A DNA stretch of 64,000 nt from Rhodobacter capsulatus (GTDB lineage: Bacteria > Pseudomonadota > Alphaproteobacteria > Rhodobacterales > Rhodobacteraceae), in assembly GCF_003254295.1 (NCBI RefSeq), contig NZ_QKZO01000002.1, positions 62,001 to 126,000 on the forward strand, read 5' to 3'. The notes under the pieces were generated by a model. The model was not told where the DNA came from and searched no databases. It worked only from the letters and a program-made list of their open reading frames with translations. The translations under genes and the position numbers were made by a program. Positions 9,512 through 21,806 of the stretch are shown piece after piece (the stretch's first letter is position 1; the number at the start of each line of letters is the position of its first letter).

Positions 9512-11509
9512 GTGAGCACCCTGCGCAAGATCATCATCGACGGCATCGAGGTCGAGGTCGATCCCAGCCTGACCCTGATCCAGGCCTGCGAACAGGCGGG
9601 CATCGAAGTGCCGCGGTTCTGCTATCATGAACGGCTGTCGATCGCGGGCAACTGCCGGATGTGTCTGGTCGAAGTGGTCGGCGGACCGCCCAAGCCCACC
9701 GCCAGCTGCGCCATGCAGATCAAGGACTTGCGCCCCGGCCCGAATGGCGAGCCCTCGGTGATCAAGACCAATTCGCCGATGGTGCGCAAGGCGCGCGAAG
9801 GCGTGATGGAATTCCTCTTGATCAACCATCCGCTCGATTGCCCGATCTGCGATCAGGGCGGCGAATGCGATCTGCAGGATCAGGCGATGGCCTATGGCGG
9901 CTCGGTCTCGCGCTTTCGCGAGGTCAAGCGCACCTCGGACAACCTGAACCTTGGCCCGCTGGTCAAGACCGAGATGACGCGCTGCATTTCCTGCACCCGC
10001 TGCGTGCGCTTCACCACCGAAGTCGCGGGCATCACCCAGATGGGCCAGACCGGGCGGGGCTGCGACAGCGAGATCACCAGCTATCTGAATTGCACGCTCG
10101 ACAGCAACCTGCAGGGCAACATCATCGACCTCTGCCCGGTCGGCGCGCTGACCTCGAAACCCTATGCCTTCACCGCCCGGCCGTGGGAGCTGGTGAAGAC
10201 CGAAAGCATCGACGTGATGGATGCGCTCGGCTCGAACATCCGCATCGACGCCAAGGGCCGCGAAGTGAAGCGCATCGTGCCGCGCAACCATGACGGCGTG
10301 AACGAGGAATGGCTGAGCGACAAGGGCCGCTTCATCTGGGACGGTCTGCGCCGCCAACGCCTTGACACGCCTTACATTCGCGAAGGGGCCAAGCTGCGCA
10401 AGGCGAGCTGGTCCGAGGCGCTGGCGGCTGCGGCCGCCGCGATGAAGGGACGCAAGGTTCTGGGTCTCGTCGGCGATCTTTGCTCGACCGAGGCCGCTTT
10501 CAGCTTGAAAAATCTGATCGAAGGGCAGGGCGGTTCGGTCGAATGCCGCACCGATGGCGCGCGTCTGCCGATCGGCAACCGCTCGGCCTATGTCGGCAAT
10601 GTCGCGATCGCGGACATCGACGACGCACAGGAAATCATCCTGATCGGCACCGATCCGCGGACCGAGGCGCCGGTGCTGAACGCCCGCATCCGCAAGGCCT
10701 GGGCCAAGGGCGCCGTGGTCCGGCTCATCGGCCCGGCGGTCGATCTGACCTATGAGTATGAGCATGTCGGCACCGACCGCGCGGCCTTGGCCGGGTTGAA
10801 GGCGGGCAAGGACGCGATTGTCATCGTCGGTCAGGGCGCGATTTCCGAGGCCGATGGCGATGCGGTCATTGCCAATGCGATGGCGCTCTCGGGCCGGATG
10901 CTGATGCTGCACACTGCGGCGTCGCGTGTCGGCGCGATGGATGTGGGGGCGGTCACGAATGGCGGTCTGATCGCCGCGCTCGAGGGCGTGCAGGTGATCT
11001 ACAACATGGGTGCCGACGAGGTGGAGATTGCGCCGGCCTCCGAAGGCGGGCCGTTCGTCATCTATCAGGGCAGCCACGGCGACCGCGGTGCTTCGCGTGC
11101 CGACATCATCCTGCCGGGCGCGGCCTATACCGAAGAACACGGGCTTTTCGTCAACACCGAGGGGCGTCCGCAGCTGGCCTTCCGCGCCACGTTCGCGCCG
11201 GGCGAGGCCAAGGAAAACTGGGCGATCCTGCGCGCGCTTTCGGCGGAACTGGGCGCGGTGCAGCCCTGGGACAGCCTGGGCGGGCTGCGCCAGTCGATGC
11301 TGGCTGCACATCCGCATCTGGGCGACATCGACGATCTGGCCGAGAACGGCTGGACCCCGCCCGAGCGGCGCGACATGGGCAAGGCGAGCTTCCGTCTGGC
11401 GCTTGGCGACTATTACTTCACCAACCCGATCGCGCGCGCTTCGGTGGTGATGGCGGAGTGTTCGGCGCAGGCCAAGGGGCGCAAATCCCCGGCCGTGGCG
11501 GCGGAGTGA
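9512..11509 (+). CDS. nuoG: NADH-quinone oxidoreductase subunit G (75 kDa)
   Basis: A 665-residue iron-sulfur subunit of the peripheral arm. It has an N-terminal plant-type [2Fe-2S] ferredoxin domain with cysteines in FCYHERL and NCRMC. The His/Cys ligand set of cluster N5 follows ([15 protein letters not shown]), then CISCTRC and CPVG for cluster N4, and a vestigial molybdopterin-type domain. The N7 cysteine set of Escherichia coli NuoG is missing: the stretch around residues 225-275 has no cysteine, as in mitochondria. Translation starts with GTG at 9512 behind GGAGAAGAAG. It is shorter than the E. coli protein (about 900 residues). Confidence 0.95.
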   Translation: MSTLRKIIIDGIEVEVDPSLTLIQACEQAGIEVPRFCYHERLSIAGNCRMCLVEVVGGPPKPTASCAMQIKDLRPGPNGEPSVIKTNSPMVRKAREGVMEFLLINHPLDCPICDQGGECDLQDQAMAYGGSVSRFREVKRTSDNLNLGPLVKTEMTRCISCTRCVRFTTEVAGITQMGQTGRGCDSEITSYLNCTLDSNLQGNIIDLCPVGALTSKPYAFTARPWELVKTESIDVMDALGSNIRIDAKGREVKRIVPRNHDGVNEEWLSDKGRFIWDGLRRQRLDTPYIREGAKLRKASWSEALAAAAAAMKGRKVLGLVGDLCSTEAAFSLKNLIEGQGGSVECRTDGARLPIGNRSAYVGNVAIADIDDAQEIILIGTDPRTEAPVLNARIRKAWAKGAVVRLIGPAVDLTYEYEHVGTDRAALAGLKAGKDAIVIVGQGAISEADGDAVIANAMALSGRMLMLHTAASRVGAMDVGAVTNGGLIAALEGVQVIYNMGADEVEIAPASEGGPFVIYQGSHGDRGASRADIILPGAAYTEEHGLFVNTEGRPQLAFRATFAPGEAKENWAILRALSAELGAVQPWDSLGGLRQSMLAAHPHLGDIDDLAENGWTPPERRDMGKASFRLALGDYYFTNPIARASVVMAECSAQAKGRKSPAVAAE

Positions 11510-11513
11510 GCGC

Positions 11514-11921
11514 ATGACCCCGTCCCCGATCCTTCCCGTGGCGCTTCTGACCGGCCTTGCCGCCGGGCTGAGCGGCTGCGCCGAAGCCGGGGGCGGGGCG
11601 GTCTCGGGCGCGACGATCACCTATGAGGGGGTCGAGACGCATCTGCTCGATGACGATCTGGTGGGATTTCAGGTGGCGCTGTCGGGCACCACCAGCAAGG
11701 CGGCGGTGACGGCTTATGCCGCCTGCGCCGCCGCACAATATGCGCAGATCCGCGGCTTCGGCTTTGCCCGGCATGTGCGCACCAACGTGACACGCTCGGG
11801 CGGCAGCCTGCAGGCGGATGCGGTTTACCTCATCTCGCCGGCGCTGCCGCGGGGCTTGCGCACGATCGATGCGGAAGTGACCGTCGCCGATTGCCACGAG
11901 CGCGGCATTCCGACGGTTTGA
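11514..11921 (+). CDS. accessory nuo-operon gene: predicted lipoprotein
   Basis: A 135-residue product with a typical lipoprotein signal: hydrophobic core, then lipobox LSGC with the lipidated cysteine at position 22. The mature domain has about 113 residues, with a short alternating pattern suggestive of beta strands and two cysteine pairs (AACAAA, ADCHE). No function recognised. It starts 4 bases after the nuoG stop and ends 33 bases before nuoH. With the secreted protein and the small lipoprotein it makes three envelope proteins encoded inside this operon. Confidence 0.8.
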   Translation: MTPSPILPVALLTGLAAGLSGCAEAGGGAVSGATITYEGVETHLLDDDLVGFQVALSGTTSKAAVTAYAACAAAQYAQIRGFGFARHVRTNVTRSGGSLQADAVYLISPALPRGLRTIDAEVTVADCHERGIPTV

Positions 11922-11954
11922 AACGAATGATGCAGGACGGATCCGAGGGACAAC

Positions 11955-12992
11955 ATGGCTGACTTCTGGGCAACATCACTTGGACAGACCCTCATCCTGC
12001 TGGCGCAGGGTCTGGGCATCATCGCTTTCGTGATGATCGGCCTTTTGCTGCTGGTCTGGGGCGACCGCAAGATCTGGGCGGCGGTGCAGATGCGCCGGGG
12101 CCCGAACGTGGTGGGCGCCTTTGGCCTTTTGCAATCGGTGGCGGATGCCGCCAAATATGTCTTCAAGGAAATCGTCGTCCCCGCGGGCGTCGACAAGCCG
12201 GTCTATTTCCTTGCGCCCATGCTCAGCCTGGTGCTGGCTCTTCTGGCCTGGGTCGTCGTGCCCTTCAACGAAGGCTGGGTGATGGCCGACATCAACGTCG
12301 CCGTCCTTTTCGTCTTCGCGGTCTCCTCGCTCGAGGTTTACGGCGTGATCATGGGTGGCTGGGCCTCGAACTCGAAATACCCCTTCCTCGGCTCGCTGCG
12401 CTCGGCGGCGCAGATGATTTCCTATGAAGTGTCGATGGGTCTGATCATCGTCGGCGTGATCATCTCGACCGGCTCGATGAACCTTTCGGCCATCGTCGAG
12501 GCGCAGCGCGGTGATTTCGGCCTTCTGAACTGGTACTGGCTGCCGCATCTGCCGATGGTGGCGCTGTTCTTCATCTCGGCGCTCGCCGAAACCAACCGTC
12601 CGCCCTTCGACCTGCCGGAGGCGGAATCCGAACTCGTGGCCGGGTTCATGGTCGAATATTCCTCGACGCCCTATCTGCTGTTCATGGCGGGCGAATATAT
12701 CGCCGTCTGGCTGATGTGCGCGCTGACCTCGGTGCTGTTCTTCGGCGGCTGGCTTTCGCCGATCCCGGGCGTGCCCGATGGCGTGCTCTGGATGGTGGCC
12801 AAGATGGCCGCGGTGTTCTTCGTCTTCGCGATGGTGAAGGCCATCGTGCCGCGCTACCGCTATGACCAGCTGATGCGGATCGGCTGGAAGGTGTTCCTGC
12901 CGCTCTCGCTCGGCTGGGTCGTCGTCGTGGCTTTCCTTGCGAAATTCGAAGTGCTGGGCGGCTTCTGGGCCCGTTGGGGGATTGGCGCATGA
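11955..12992 (+). CDS. nuoH: NADH-quinone oxidoreductase subunit H
   Basis: A 345-residue polytopic membrane subunit (about eight helices) at the junction of the peripheral and membrane arms, where it forms much of the quinone chamber. The conserved loop [18 protein letters not shown] is visible near residue 215 and carries acidic residues implicated in quinone binding and proton transfer. The stop overlaps the next start by an ATGA junction. Confidence 0.96.
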   Translation: MADFWATSLGQTLILLAQGLGIIAFVMIGLLLLVWGDRKIWAAVQMRRGPNVVGAFGLLQSVADAAKYVFKEIVVPAGVDKPVYFLAPMLSLVLALLAWVVVPFNEGWVMADINVAVLFVFAVSSLEVYGVIMGGWASNSKYPFLGSLRSAAQMISYEVSMGLIIVGVIISTGSMNLSAIVEAQRGDFGLLNWYWLPHLPMVALFFISALAETNRPPFDLPEAESELVAGFMVEYSSTPYLLFMAGEYIAVWLMCALTSVLFFGGWLSPIPGVPDGVLWMVAKMAAVFFVFAMVKAIVPRYRYDQLMRIGWKVFLPLSLGWVVVVAFLAKFEVLGGFWARWGIGA

Positions 12993-13276
12993 ACGTGAAG
13001 GATCCGAACCGCGAAACGCTGAGCCTGACCCTTGACGGGCGTGTGGTGAAGCTCGTGCCGGTGATCGTCGAGGGCTACCGGCTGGAAGTGGATGGCAAGA
13101 ACGTGACTTCGTTCCTGTCGAAGACGCCGCCGATCATGCGGGCGGTGGGGGCGCTGGAAGGGCGCGGAGATTTTGGCGTGGGCGACCTCGAGGTTGCCTC
13201 CGACAGCCGGAAATGGACCGTTTCCGGCCCAGTCAAGCAAGACACCGGCAAGACCGATCCGGCGGAGAAGAACTGA
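12989..13276 (+). CDS. accessory nuo-operon gene: small soluble protein of unknown function
   Basis: A 95-residue product, polar throughout, with no signal, membrane helix or cysteine. Short alternating hydrophobic segments ([24 protein letters not shown]) suggest a small beta-rich domain followed by a polar, charged tail. The ATG at 12989 overlaps the nuoH stop and its own stop overlaps the nuoI start, so it is held in a strict translational chain between two subunits that meet at the quinone site. Function not recognised; an assembly or stability role is conceivable but unproven. Confidence 0.78.
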   Translation: MNVKDPNRETLSLTLDGRVVKLVPVIVEGYRLEVDGKNVTSFLSKTPPIMRAVGALEGRGDFGVGDLEVASDSRKWTVSGPVKQDTGKTDPAEKN

Positions 13277-13767
13277 TGGCTTTCGATTATGTTCGCGCAG
13301 CGAAATACTTCGTCCTGTGGGACTTCATCAAAGGCTTCGCGCTGGGGATGAAATATTTCGTGGCGCCCAAGCCCACGCTGAACTACCCGCATGAAAAGGG
13401 GCCGCTGTCGCCGCGCTTCCGCGGCGAACATGCGCTGCGCCGCTACCCCTCGGGCGAGGAACGCTGCATCGCCTGCAAGCTCTGCGAGGCGATCTGTCCG
13501 GCGCAGGCGATCACCATCGACGCCGAACCGCGCGACGATGGCTCGCGCCGCACCACCCGTTACGACATCGACATGACCAAGTGCATCTATTGCGGCTACT
13601 GCCAGGAGGCCTGCCCGGTCGATGCCATCGTCGAGGGGCCGAACTTCGAATACGCCACCGAGACGCGTGAGGAACTGTTCTACACCAAGGAAAAACTGCT
13701 GGAGAACGGCGCCCGTTGGGAGGCCGAAATCGCCCGCAACATCGAGATGGATGCACCCTACAGATGA
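13276..13767 (+). CDS. nuoI: NADH-quinone oxidoreductase subunit I (clusters N6a/N6b)
   Basis: A 163-residue ferredoxin-like subunit (TYKY) carrying two [4Fe-4S] clusters, with motifs [12 protein letters not shown] and [12 protein letters not shown]. It relays electrons between NuoG and NuoB. The start at 13276 overlaps the upstream stop by one base and gives the standard family length; an extension to 13213 would lie in the upstream gene. Its stop overlaps the next gene by ATGA. Confidence 0.96.
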   Translation: MAFDYVRAAKYFVLWDFIKGFALGMKYFVAPKPTLNYPHEKGPLSPRFRGEHALRRYPSGEERCIACKLCEAICPAQAITIDAEPRDDGSRRTTRYDIDMTKCIYCGYCQEACPVDAIVEGPNFEYATETREELFYTKEKLLENGARWEAEIARNIEMDAPYR

Positions 13768-14170
13768 ACGCGGATTTTCAGAAGCTTTTCATGGCGATGA
13801 TGGAGCAGGGCACGGAAATGGCCCGGATGTTCAACCCGGCTCTGGAGAGCTTCAACCCCAAGGCCTTCGAGAAGATGTTTCCGACCATGCCGGCCGACAT
13901 GCTGGAAATGTGGTTCGGCAAGACCTTCAACCGCGACGGGCTGGATGCGCGCACCCGGCTTCTGGTGACGCTGGCGGGGCAGGTGACCCTGGGCGCGCAG
14001 GCCGAGGCGCCGGTCCGGCTGACCATCCGCCATGCGCTTGAAGCCGGGGCAACCGAGCGGGAGATCGCCGAGGTGATCTTTCAGATGAGCATGTTCGGCG
14101 GCGTGCCCGCCATGACCAAGGCGCTGGAACTGGCGCGCGAGGTCTTCGACGAGAAATCGGGGGAAAACAC

Positions 14171-14174
<4 letters not shown>
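13764..14174 (+). CDS. accessory nuo-operon gene: carboxymuconolactone decarboxylase (CMD/AhpD)-fold protein without cysteines
   Basis: A 136-residue protein. Its second half, from [18 protein letters not shown] through [18 protein letters not shown] to MFGGVPAM, follows the all-helical CMD/AhpD pattern. Members with peroxidase activity use a CxxC pair, but this protein contains no cysteine at all, so it cannot act as an AhpD-type thiol peroxidase. The catalytic role, if any, is unknown. It overlaps nuoI at its start and nuoJ at its stop (both ATGA), which places it firmly within the coupled complex I reading chain. Confidence 0.8.
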
Positions 14175-15131
<957 letters not shown>

Positions 15132-15135
15132 GGCC

Positions 15136-17274
15136 ATGACCACGATCATCCTGCTTGCGCCGCTTCTTGGCGCGCTGATCGGCGGCTTCGGCTGGCGGCT
15201 GATCACGGAAAAGGGGGCGCTTGTCGTCACCACCGGCCTTTTGTTCCTGTCCTGCATCCTGTCCTGGGTGGTCTTCCTGACGCTTCCGGCCGAGACGAGC
15301 CACATCCATCTGCTCGACTGGATCCGCTCGGGCACGCTCGATACCTCCTGGGGGATCCGGCTCGACCGGCTGACCGCGATCATGCTGATCGTCGTCACCA
15401 CGGTCTCGGCGCTCGTGCATCTTTATTCCTGGGGCTACATGGCCCATGACGAGAACTGGACCCATCACGAGAGCTACAAGGCGCGGTTCTTCGCGTACCT
15501 CTCGTTCTTCACCTTTGCCATGCTGATGCTCGTCACCTCGGACAACCTGGTGCAGATGTTCTTCGGCTGGGAAGGGGTGGGGGTCGCCTCCTATCTGCTG
15601 ATCGGTTTTTATTACAAGAAACCCACGGCCAATGCCGCGGCGATCAAGGCCTTCGTGGTCAACCGGGTCGGCGATTTCGGCTTCCTTCTGGGCATTCTGG
15701 GGCTCTTTTTCCTGACCGACAGCATCGACATGGATGTGATCTTTGCTTCGGCCCCCGAACTGGCGAAGACCGAGCTGCACTTCCTGGCGTGGGAGTTCAA
15801 CGCCGCCAACCTGATCGCCGTGCTTCTGTTCATCGGCGCGATGGGGAAATCGGCGCAGCTCTTCCTGCACACCTGGCTGCCCGATGCGATGGAAGGCCCG
15901 ACGCCGGTTTCGGCGCTGATCCACGCCGCGACGATGGTGACCGCGGGGGTGTTCCTGGTCTGCCGGATGTCGCCCTTGTTTGAATATGCGCCGGAAGCCA
16001 AGATGATGGTCGTCTATGTCGGTGCCGCGACCGCGTTCTTTGCCGCGACCGTCGGCCTTGTGCAGAACGACATCAAGCGCGTGATCGCCTATTCGACCTG
16101 TTCGCAGCTGGGCTACATGTTCGTCGCTGCCGGTTCGGGCGTCTATTCGGTCGCGATGTTCCACCTGCTGACGCATGCTTTCTTCAAGGCGATGCTGTTC
16201 CTCGGCGCGGGTTCGGTGATCCATGCGATGCACCACGAACAGGACATGCGCAATTACGGTGGCCTGCGCAAAAAGATCCCCTTCACCTTCGCGATCATGA
16301 TGATCGGCACCCTCGCCATCACCGGCGTCGGCATCCCGTTCCTCTCGATCGGCGGCGTGCCGGTGGGCTTTGCGGGTTACCTGTCGAAAGACGCGATCAT
16401 CGAAAGCGCCTTTGCTTCGGGGAACGGTTTCGCCTTCTACGTGCTGGTGGCGGCGGCGGGGATGACCTCGTTCTATTCCTGGCGGCTGATCTTCCTCACC
16501 TTCTACGGCGAGGCGCGGGGCGATCATCACAAGCATGACCATGCCCATGAAAGCCCGACGGTGATGCTCGCGCCGCTCGCGGTGCTGGCGGTGGGCTCGG
16601 TGCTGGCCGGGATGGTCTGGTATCACAGCTTCTTCGGCGACAAGGTGGCCAGCTTCTTCAACCTGCCCGCCGCGGCGCATGGCGAAGCCCATGGCACCGA
16701 ACACGCGACCGAAGCTCATGTCCCCGAAGCCGCGATGACGGCCGAGGCGGCGCATGAAGCCGCGATGGCGGGCACGATGGCGATGGCGGAACCGGCCGCG
16801 GATCATGCGGTGGCCAAGGCTCCGCAAGGCGCGATCTTCATGGCCGAGACGAACCATGTGATCCACGATGCCCATGGCGTGCCCGACTGGGTGAAGCTTT
16901 CGCCCTTCGTCGCGATGGTCACCGGCTTCTTCTTCGCCTGGCTTTACTACATCGGCGACAAGCCGCTGCCGGGCCGGACGGCACGGGCGCTGCCGGGGCT
17001 TTACCGCTTCCTGCTCAACAAGTGGTATTTCGACGAGCTGTTTGACCTGCTCTTCGTGAACCCGGCGAAATCGCTTGGTCGCAAACTGTGGAAGGGCGGC
17101 GATGGCGCCGTCATCGACGGGGCGATCAACGGGCTCGCGCTTGGCTGGATCCCGTTCTTCACCCGCGTCGCGGGCCGGATCCAGTCGGGCTATCTCTTCC
17201 ACTATGCGTTTGCGATGGTGCTGGGCATCGTTGCACTGATGTTCTGGGTCGTGCGGACCGGGGGAATGAACTGA
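15136..17274 (+). CDS. nuoL: NADH-quinone oxidoreductase subunit L
   Basis: The 712-residue distal antiporter-like subunit (ND5), with about 16 helices and the long lateral helix at the C-terminus. Conserved segments include [18 protein letters not shown] with the key glutamate and [15 protein letters not shown]. An unusual hydrophilic insertion rich in His, Ala and Glu lies at about residues 512-560 ([16 protein letters not shown] and following), between late helices. The stop shares one base with the nuoM start. Confidence 0.96.
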   Translation: MTTIILLAPLLGALIGGFGWRLITEKGALVVTTGLLFLSCILSWVVFLTLPAETSHIHLLDWIRSGTLDTSWGIRLDRLTAIMLIVVTTVSALVHLYSWGYMAHDENWTHHESYKARFFAYLSFFTFAMLMLVTSDNLVQMFFGWEGVGVASYLLIGFYYKKPTANAAAIKAFVVNRVGDFGFLLGILGLFFLTDSIDMDVIFASAPELAKTELHFLAWEFNAANLIAVLLFIGAMGKSAQLFLHTWLPDAMEGPTPVSALIHAATMVTAGVFLVCRMSPLFEYAPEAKMMVVYVGAATAFFAATVGLVQNDIKRVIAYSTCSQLGYMFVAAGSGVYSVAMFHLLTHAFFKAMLFLGAGSVIHAMHHEQDMRNYGGLRKKIPFTFAIMMIGTLAITGVGIPFLSIGGVPVGFAGYLSKDAIIESAFASGNGFAFYVLVAAAGMTSFYSWRLIFLTFYGEARGDHHKHDHAHESPTVMLAPLAVLAVGSVLAGMVWYHSFFGDKVASFFNLPAAAHGEAHGTEHATEAHVPEAAMTAEAAHEAAMAGTMAMAEPAADHAVAKAPQGAIFMAETNHVIHDAHGVPDWVKLSPFVAMVTGFFFAWLYYIGDKPLPGRTARALPGLYRFLLNKWYFDELFDLLFVNPAKSLGRKLWKGGDGAVIDGAINGLALGWIPFFTRVAGRIQSGYLFHYAFAMVLGIVALMFWVVRTGGMN

Positions 17275-18812
17275 TGCAAAACCTCCTCTCCATCATCACC
17301 TTCCTGCCGCTGGCCGCGGCGGCGGTGCTTGCCGTGGTCAGCCGCGGGTCAGGCCCGGCGGCCGATCGCAATGCGAAATGGGTGGCCTTGACCGCGACCG
17401 TTGTGACCTTCCTTGTCTCGCTCCTGCTGCTGGCGGGCTTCGATCCGGCCAATCCCGGCATGCAGTTCGTCGAGGACCGCGCCTGGATCATGGGCCTGCA
17501 CTACAAGCTCGGCGTGGACGGCATCTCGATCCTGTTCGTGATGCTGACCACCTTCCTGATGCCGCTCACCATCGCCAGCGCCTGGCATGTGGAAGCGCGG
17601 GTCAAGGAATACATGATCGCCTTCCTTGTCCTTGAAACGCTGATGATCGGCGTCTTCGTGGCGCTCGACCTCGTGCTGTTCTACCTCTTCTTCGAGGCGG
17701 GTCTGATCCCGATGTTCCTGATCATCGGGATCTGGGGCGGCAAGGAGCGCATCTACGCGACGTTCAAGTTCTTCCTTTATACCTTCCTCGGCTCGGTGCT
17801 GATGCTGGTGGCGATGGTGGCGATGTATATGATGTCGGGCACCACCGACATCGTGACGCTGATGAGCTTCGACTTCCCGCATGCGGATCTGCCGTTCCTC
17901 GGCTGGTGGAGCCTGACGGGCGGGGTGCAGACGCTGCTGTTCCTGGCCTTCTTCGCGTCCTTCGCGGTGAAGATGCCGATGTGGCCGGTGCATACCTGGT
18001 TGCCCGACGCGCACGTGCAGGCGCCCACCGCGGGCTCGGTCGTGCTGGCGGCAGTGCTTCTGAAAATGGGCGGTTACGGCTTCCTGCGCTTCTCGCTGCC
18101 GATGTTCCCGGTGGGGGCAGAGACGATGACCACCTTCGTCTTCATCCTGTCCGCGGTCGCCATCGTCTACACCTCGCTCGTCGCTCTGGCGCAGGAGGAC
18201 ATGAAGAAGCTGATCGCTTATTCCTCGGTCGCCCACATGGGCTATGTGACGATGGGGATTTTCGCGGCGAACCAGCAGGGGGTGGACGGCGCGATCTTCC
18301 AGATGCTCAGCCACGGCTTCATCTCGGGGGCGCTGTTCCTCTGCGTCGGCGTGATCTATGACCGCATGCACACAAGGGACATCGCCGCCTATGGCGGTCT
18401 GGTGAACCGGATGCCCGCTTACGCGCTGATCTTCATGTTCTTCACCATGGCCAATGTCGGCCTGCCGGGCACCTCTGGCTTCGTTGGCGAATTTCTGACG
18501 CTGATGGGGATTTTCCAGGTCAACACCTGGGTGGCGCTGTTTGCCACCTCGGGGGTGATCCTCTCGGCGGCCTATGCTTTGTGGCTTTACCGCCGCGTCG
18601 TCTTTGGCGAGCTGGTCAAGGAAAGCCTGAGGACGATCACCGACATGACCAGCCGCGAAAAGGCGATCTTCGCGCCGCTTGTCGCGATGACGCTGATCCT
18701 GGGCGTCTATCCCAGCCTTGTGACCGATCTGATCGGGCCGTCCGTGGCCCATCTTGTGCAGAATTACCACGCCGACCTCGGCACCGTCGCACATGCGACC
18801 GCGGGCAACTGA
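17274..18812 (+). CDS. nuoM: NADH-quinone oxidoreductase subunit M
   Basis: A 512-residue antiporter-like membrane subunit (ND4) that forms one of the proton channels. The conserved [14 protein letters not shown] carries the essential glutamate, [14 protein letters not shown] the broken-helix region, and [13 protein letters not shown] the lysine-helix pattern. The start at 17274 overlaps the nuoL stop by one base and yields the usual length; earlier in-frame starts fall inside nuoL. nuoN follows after 12 bases. Confidence 0.96.
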   Translation: MQNLLSIITFLPLAAAAVLAVVSRGSGPAADRNAKWVALTATVVTFLVSLLLLAGFDPANPGMQFVEDRAWIMGLHYKLGVDGISILFVMLTTFLMPLTIASAWHVEARVKEYMIAFLVLETLMIGVFVALDLVLFYLFFEAGLIPMFLIIGIWGGKERIYATFKFFLYTFLGSVLMLVAMVAMYMMSGTTDIVTLMSFDFPHADLPFLGWWSLTGGVQTLLFLAFFASFAVKMPMWPVHTWLPDAHVQAPTAGSVVLAAVLLKMGGYGFLRFSLPMFPVGAETMTTFVFILSAVAIVYTSLVALAQEDMKKLIAYSSVAHMGYVTMGIFAANQQGVDGAIFQMLSHGFISGALFLCVGVIYDRMHTRDIAAYGGLVNRMPAYALIFMFFTMANVGLPGTSGFVGEFLTLMGIFQVNTWVALFATSGVILSAAYALWLYRRVVFGELVKESLRTITDMTSREKAIFAPLVAMTLILGVYPSLVTDLIGPSVAHLVQNYHADLGTVAHATAGN

Positions 18813-18824
18813 GGAGAAAGACCC

Positions 18825-20261
18825 ATGACAAAAGCGGAATTCTCTCTCGTCCTGCCCGAGGTGTTGCTGGCCATCTATGCGATGGGCGTGCTGCTCTTCG
18901 GCGTCTGGACCGGCAAGGACAGGGTGGCGAAACCCATTCTCTGGGCCTCGGCCGTCACCATGCTGGCGCTGGCGGGGATCATCGGGCTTGGCTCGGGCAT
19001 GCAAACGGCCTTTGGCGGGCTTTTCATCGCCGATGATTTCGCGCGTTTCGCGAAAGTGGTGATCCTTGTCTCGGCCGCCGCGGTGCTGGCGATGAGTTCG
19101 GATTATCTGGGCCGTCGCGGTCTGCTGCGGTTCGAATATCCGATCCTGATCGTGCTCGCCGTCGTCGGCATGATGATGATGGTCTCGGCGGGCGATCTGA
19201 TGTCGCTTTACATCGGGCTCGAGCTGCAATCTCTGGCGCTTTACGTCGTCGCGGCGCTGCACCGGGACTCGGCGATTTCGTCAGAGGCCGGTCTGAAATA
19301 CTTCGTGCTGGGTTCGCTGTCGTCCGGTCTGCTGCTCTACGGCGCCTCGCTGGTGTACGGTTTCGCGGGCACCACGACTTTCTCGGGCATCATCACCGTG
19401 GTCGAGCAAGGCCACCTGCCGATCGGTCTGCTGTTCGGTCTGGTGTTCCTGCTGGCGGGCCTTGCTTTCAAGGTCTCGGCCGTGCCCTTCCACATGTGGA
19501 CGCCGGACGTCTATCAGGGCTCGCCCACGCCGGTCACCGCCTTCTTTGCCACCGCGCCGAAACTGGCCGCGATGGCGCTGATCGCGCGGGTCGTGCATGA
19601 TGCCTTCGGGCAGGTGCCGGGCGAATGGGGGCAGATCCTCGCCGCGCTGGCGCTGGCCTCGATGTATCTGGGCGCCATCGCCGGGATCGGCCAGCGCGAC
19701 ATCAAGCGGCTGATGGCCTATTCCTCGATCTCGCATATGGGCTTTGGCCTGCTGGGTCTGGCGGCGGGCACCGCGGCGGGCGTGGAATCGATGCTGATCT
19801 ACATGACGATCTACACCGTGATGAACGTCGGCACCTTCGCCTTCATCCTGTCGATGGAGCGTGACGGCAAGCCCGTCACCGAGATCGCCGCGCTGAACAT
19901 GCTGTCGAAAACCGATCCGGTGAAGGCCTTTGCGCTTCTGGTGCTGCTCTTCTCGCTGGCGGGCGTGCCGCCGATGCTGGGCTTCTTCGCCAAATTCGCG
20001 GTGATCAAGGCGGCGATCGGGGCCGGGTTCCTCTGGGTGCCGGTGGCGGCGGTCGTGGCCTCGGTGATCGGCGCCTTCTACTACCTGCGCATCGTCTATT
20101 TCATGTATTTCGGCGAAAAATCCGCACCGCTCGACGGCCGGATGCCCGCGCTGCAATTCGCCTTCCTGGTGCTGGCGGCGGGGGCGATGCTGGGCGGCGC
20201 GATCAACATGGCGGGCGTCGAGGGCGCGGCGCAGGCGGCGGCGGCCTCCCTTGTCAACTGA
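18825..20261 (+). CDS. nuoN: NADH-quinone oxidoreductase subunit N
   Basis: A 478-residue antiporter-like membrane subunit (ND2), the third proton-channel subunit and the last nuo gene. The segments [15 protein letters not shown] with the conserved glutamate, [17 protein letters not shown] and [14 protein letters not shown] are typical. GAGGAGAAAG provides the ribosome-binding site. Its 3' end overlaps the following biotin-ligase frame by 11 bases, so transcription very probably continues into the next genes. Confidence 0.96.
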   Translation: MTKAEFSLVLPEVLLAIYAMGVLLFGVWTGKDRVAKPILWASAVTMLALAGIIGLGSGMQTAFGGLFIADDFARFAKVVILVSAAAVLAMSSDYLGRRGLLRFEYPILIVLAVVGMMMMVSAGDLMSLYIGLELQSLALYVVAALHRDSAISSEAGLKYFVLGSLSSGLLLYGASLVYGFAGTTTFSGIITVVEQGHLPIGLLFGLVFLLAGLAFKVSAVPFHMWTPDVYQGSPTPVTAFFATAPKLAAMALIARVVHDAFGQVPGEWGQILAALALASMYLGAIAGIGQRDIKRLMAYSSISHMGFGLLGLAAGTAAGVESMLIYMTIYTVMNVGTFAFILSMERDGKPVTEIAALNMLSKTDPVKAFALLVLLFSLAGVPPMLGFFAKFAVIKAAIGAGFLWVPVAAVVASVIGAFYYLRIVYFMYFGEKSAPLDGRMPALQFAFLVLAAGAMLGGAINMAGVEGAAQAAAASLVN

Positions 20262-21021
20262 GGCAAGCTGGCCGAGAGACTGGCCGGGGGGCGTGGCCCG
20301 CCACGTCCTTGCGCAGACCGACACGACGATGGCTGAAGCGGCCCGGCTGGCCCCGCATCTTGCGGGGCCTGCTTGGGTTTTCGCGCATCGCCAAACCGCG
20401 GGCCGGGGCAGGCGGGGCCGCGACTGGCTGATGCCTGCGGGCAATTTCGCCGCCACGCTCGTGTTTCGCCCCGCCGTCACCCCCGCCACCGCGGCGCTTT
20501 ATTCCTTTGTCGCGGCGCTTGCGCTTGAGGCCGCGCTGACCGAGGTCATGGGCCCCGGGCCCGTCACCGCGATCAAATGGCCCAATGACGTGCTGCTGAA
20601 CGGCGGCAAGATCGCCGGGATCTTGCTGGAAAGCGTCGGCACCGGCGGGCAGATCAGCCATCTTGCCGTCGGCATCGGCGTCAATCTGGCCCAGGCGCCG
20701 CCCGCCGCGGCGCTGGAGCCGGGCGCCGTCGCCCCGGTGTCGCTGGTGGGCGAGACCGGGCTGAAAATCGACCCGCTCGACTTCCTGCCGCCGCTGGCGC
20801 GCGGCTTCGCGCATTATGCCGCAACCTTCGAGCGTTACGGTTTCGCCCCCATTCGCGCGGCATGGCTTGCCCGCGCCGCCAGGATCGGGCAAAGGATCAC
20901 CGCCCGCACCGGCACGGAAACCTTGACGGGCACCTTCGAGACGATCGACGACACCGGCGCGCTGATCCTTGCGACCGGCTCGGAACGGCGGGCGATCTCG
21001 GCGGCGGATATCTTCTTTTAG
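20251..21021 (+). CDS. birA: biotin-[acetyl-CoA carboxylase] ligase
   Basis: A 256-residue cytosolic enzyme that activates biotin as biotinyl-AMP and attaches it to a lysine of biotin carboxyl carrier protein. The adenylation motif GRGRRGRDW (about residue 50) and the [19 protein letters not shown] segment are clear. There is no N-terminal winged-helix domain, so it is a ligase only and not a biotin repressor. The start is uncertain: TTG at 20251, overlapping nuoN, gives the longest frame; a GTG at 20293 is an alternative that would still keep the catalytic domain. Confidence 0.9.
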   Translation: MSTEASWPRDWPGGVARHVLAQTDTTMAEAARLAPHLAGPAWVFAHRQTAGRGRRGRDWLMPAGNFAATLVFRPAVTPATAALYSFVAALALEAALTEVMGPGPVTAIKWPNDVLLNGGKIAGILLESVGTGGQISHLAVGIGVNLAQAPPAAALEPGAVAPVSLVGETGLKIDPLDFLPPLARGFAHYAATFERYGFAPIRAAWLARAARIGQRITARTGTETLTGTFETIDDTGALILATGSERRAISAADIFF

Positions 21022-21029
21022 GGGCGCCT

Positions 21030-21806
21030 ATGCTTTTGTGCATCGACTGCGGCAACACCAACACCGTGTTTTCGGTCTGGGACGGGGCGGATTTCGCCGC
21101 CACTTGGCGCATCGCCACCGACCATCGCCGCACCGCCGACGAATATTTCGTCTGGCTCAATACGCTGATGCAGCTCAAGGGCCTGCAGGGGCGGATTTCC
21201 GCGGCGATCATCTCCTCGACCGCGCCGCGGGTGGTGTTCAACCTGCGCGTGCTTTGCGGCCGCTATTTCGACTGCCGCCCGCTGGTCGTCGGCAAACCGG
21301 GCTGCGAGCTGCCCGTCGCGCCGCGGGTCGATCCGGGCACCACGGTCGGGCCGGACCGGCTGGTGAACACGGTGGCGGGCTATGACCGCCATGGCGGCGA
21401 TCTGATCGTCGTCGATTTCGGCACCGCCACCACCTTTGACGTCGTGGCCGCCGATGGCGCCTATATCGGCGGGGTGATCGCGCCCGGGGTGAACCTGAGC
21501 CTCGAGGCGCTGCACATGGCGGCGGCCGCGCTGCCGCATGTCGATGTCACGAAACCGCAAGGCGTGATCGGCACGAATACGGTGGCCTGCATCCAATCCG
21601 GGGTGTATTGGGGCTATATCGGCCTTGTCGAAGGCATCGTGCGGCAGATCCGGATGGAACGTGACCGTCCGATGAAGGTGATTGCCACCGGGGGTCTTGC
21701 CTCGCTCTTCGATCTGGGCTTCGATCTGTTCGACAAGGTCGAGGATGACCTGACCATGCATGGTCTGCGTCTGATCTTCGATTACAACAAGGGACTTGGG
21801 GCGTGA
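21030..21806 (+). CDS. coaX: type III pantothenate kinase
   Basis: A 258-residue enzyme for the first step of coenzyme A synthesis, phosphorylation of pantothenate. The ASKHA-fold motifs are visible: IDCGNTNTVFSVW at the N-terminus, GTTVGPDRLVN, and DFGTATTFD in the middle. Type III enzymes are not feedback-inhibited by CoA. The gene starts 8 bases after birA and overlaps the next start (GTG) by an ATGA-like junction. Another CoA gene, coaD, lies at 56183. Confidence 0.94.
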   Translation: MLLCIDCGNTNTVFSVWDGADFAATWRIATDHRRTADEYFVWLNTLMQLKGLQGRISAAIISSTAPRVVFNLRVLCGRYFDCRPLVVGKPGCELPVAPRVDPGTTVGPDRLVNTVAGYDRHGGDLIVVDFGTATTFDVVAADGAYIGGVIAPGVNLSLEALHMAAAALPHVDVTKPQGVIGTNTVACIQSGVYWGYIGLVEGIVRQIRMERDRPMKVIATGGLASLFDLGFDLFDKVEDDLTMHGLRLIFDYNKGLGA

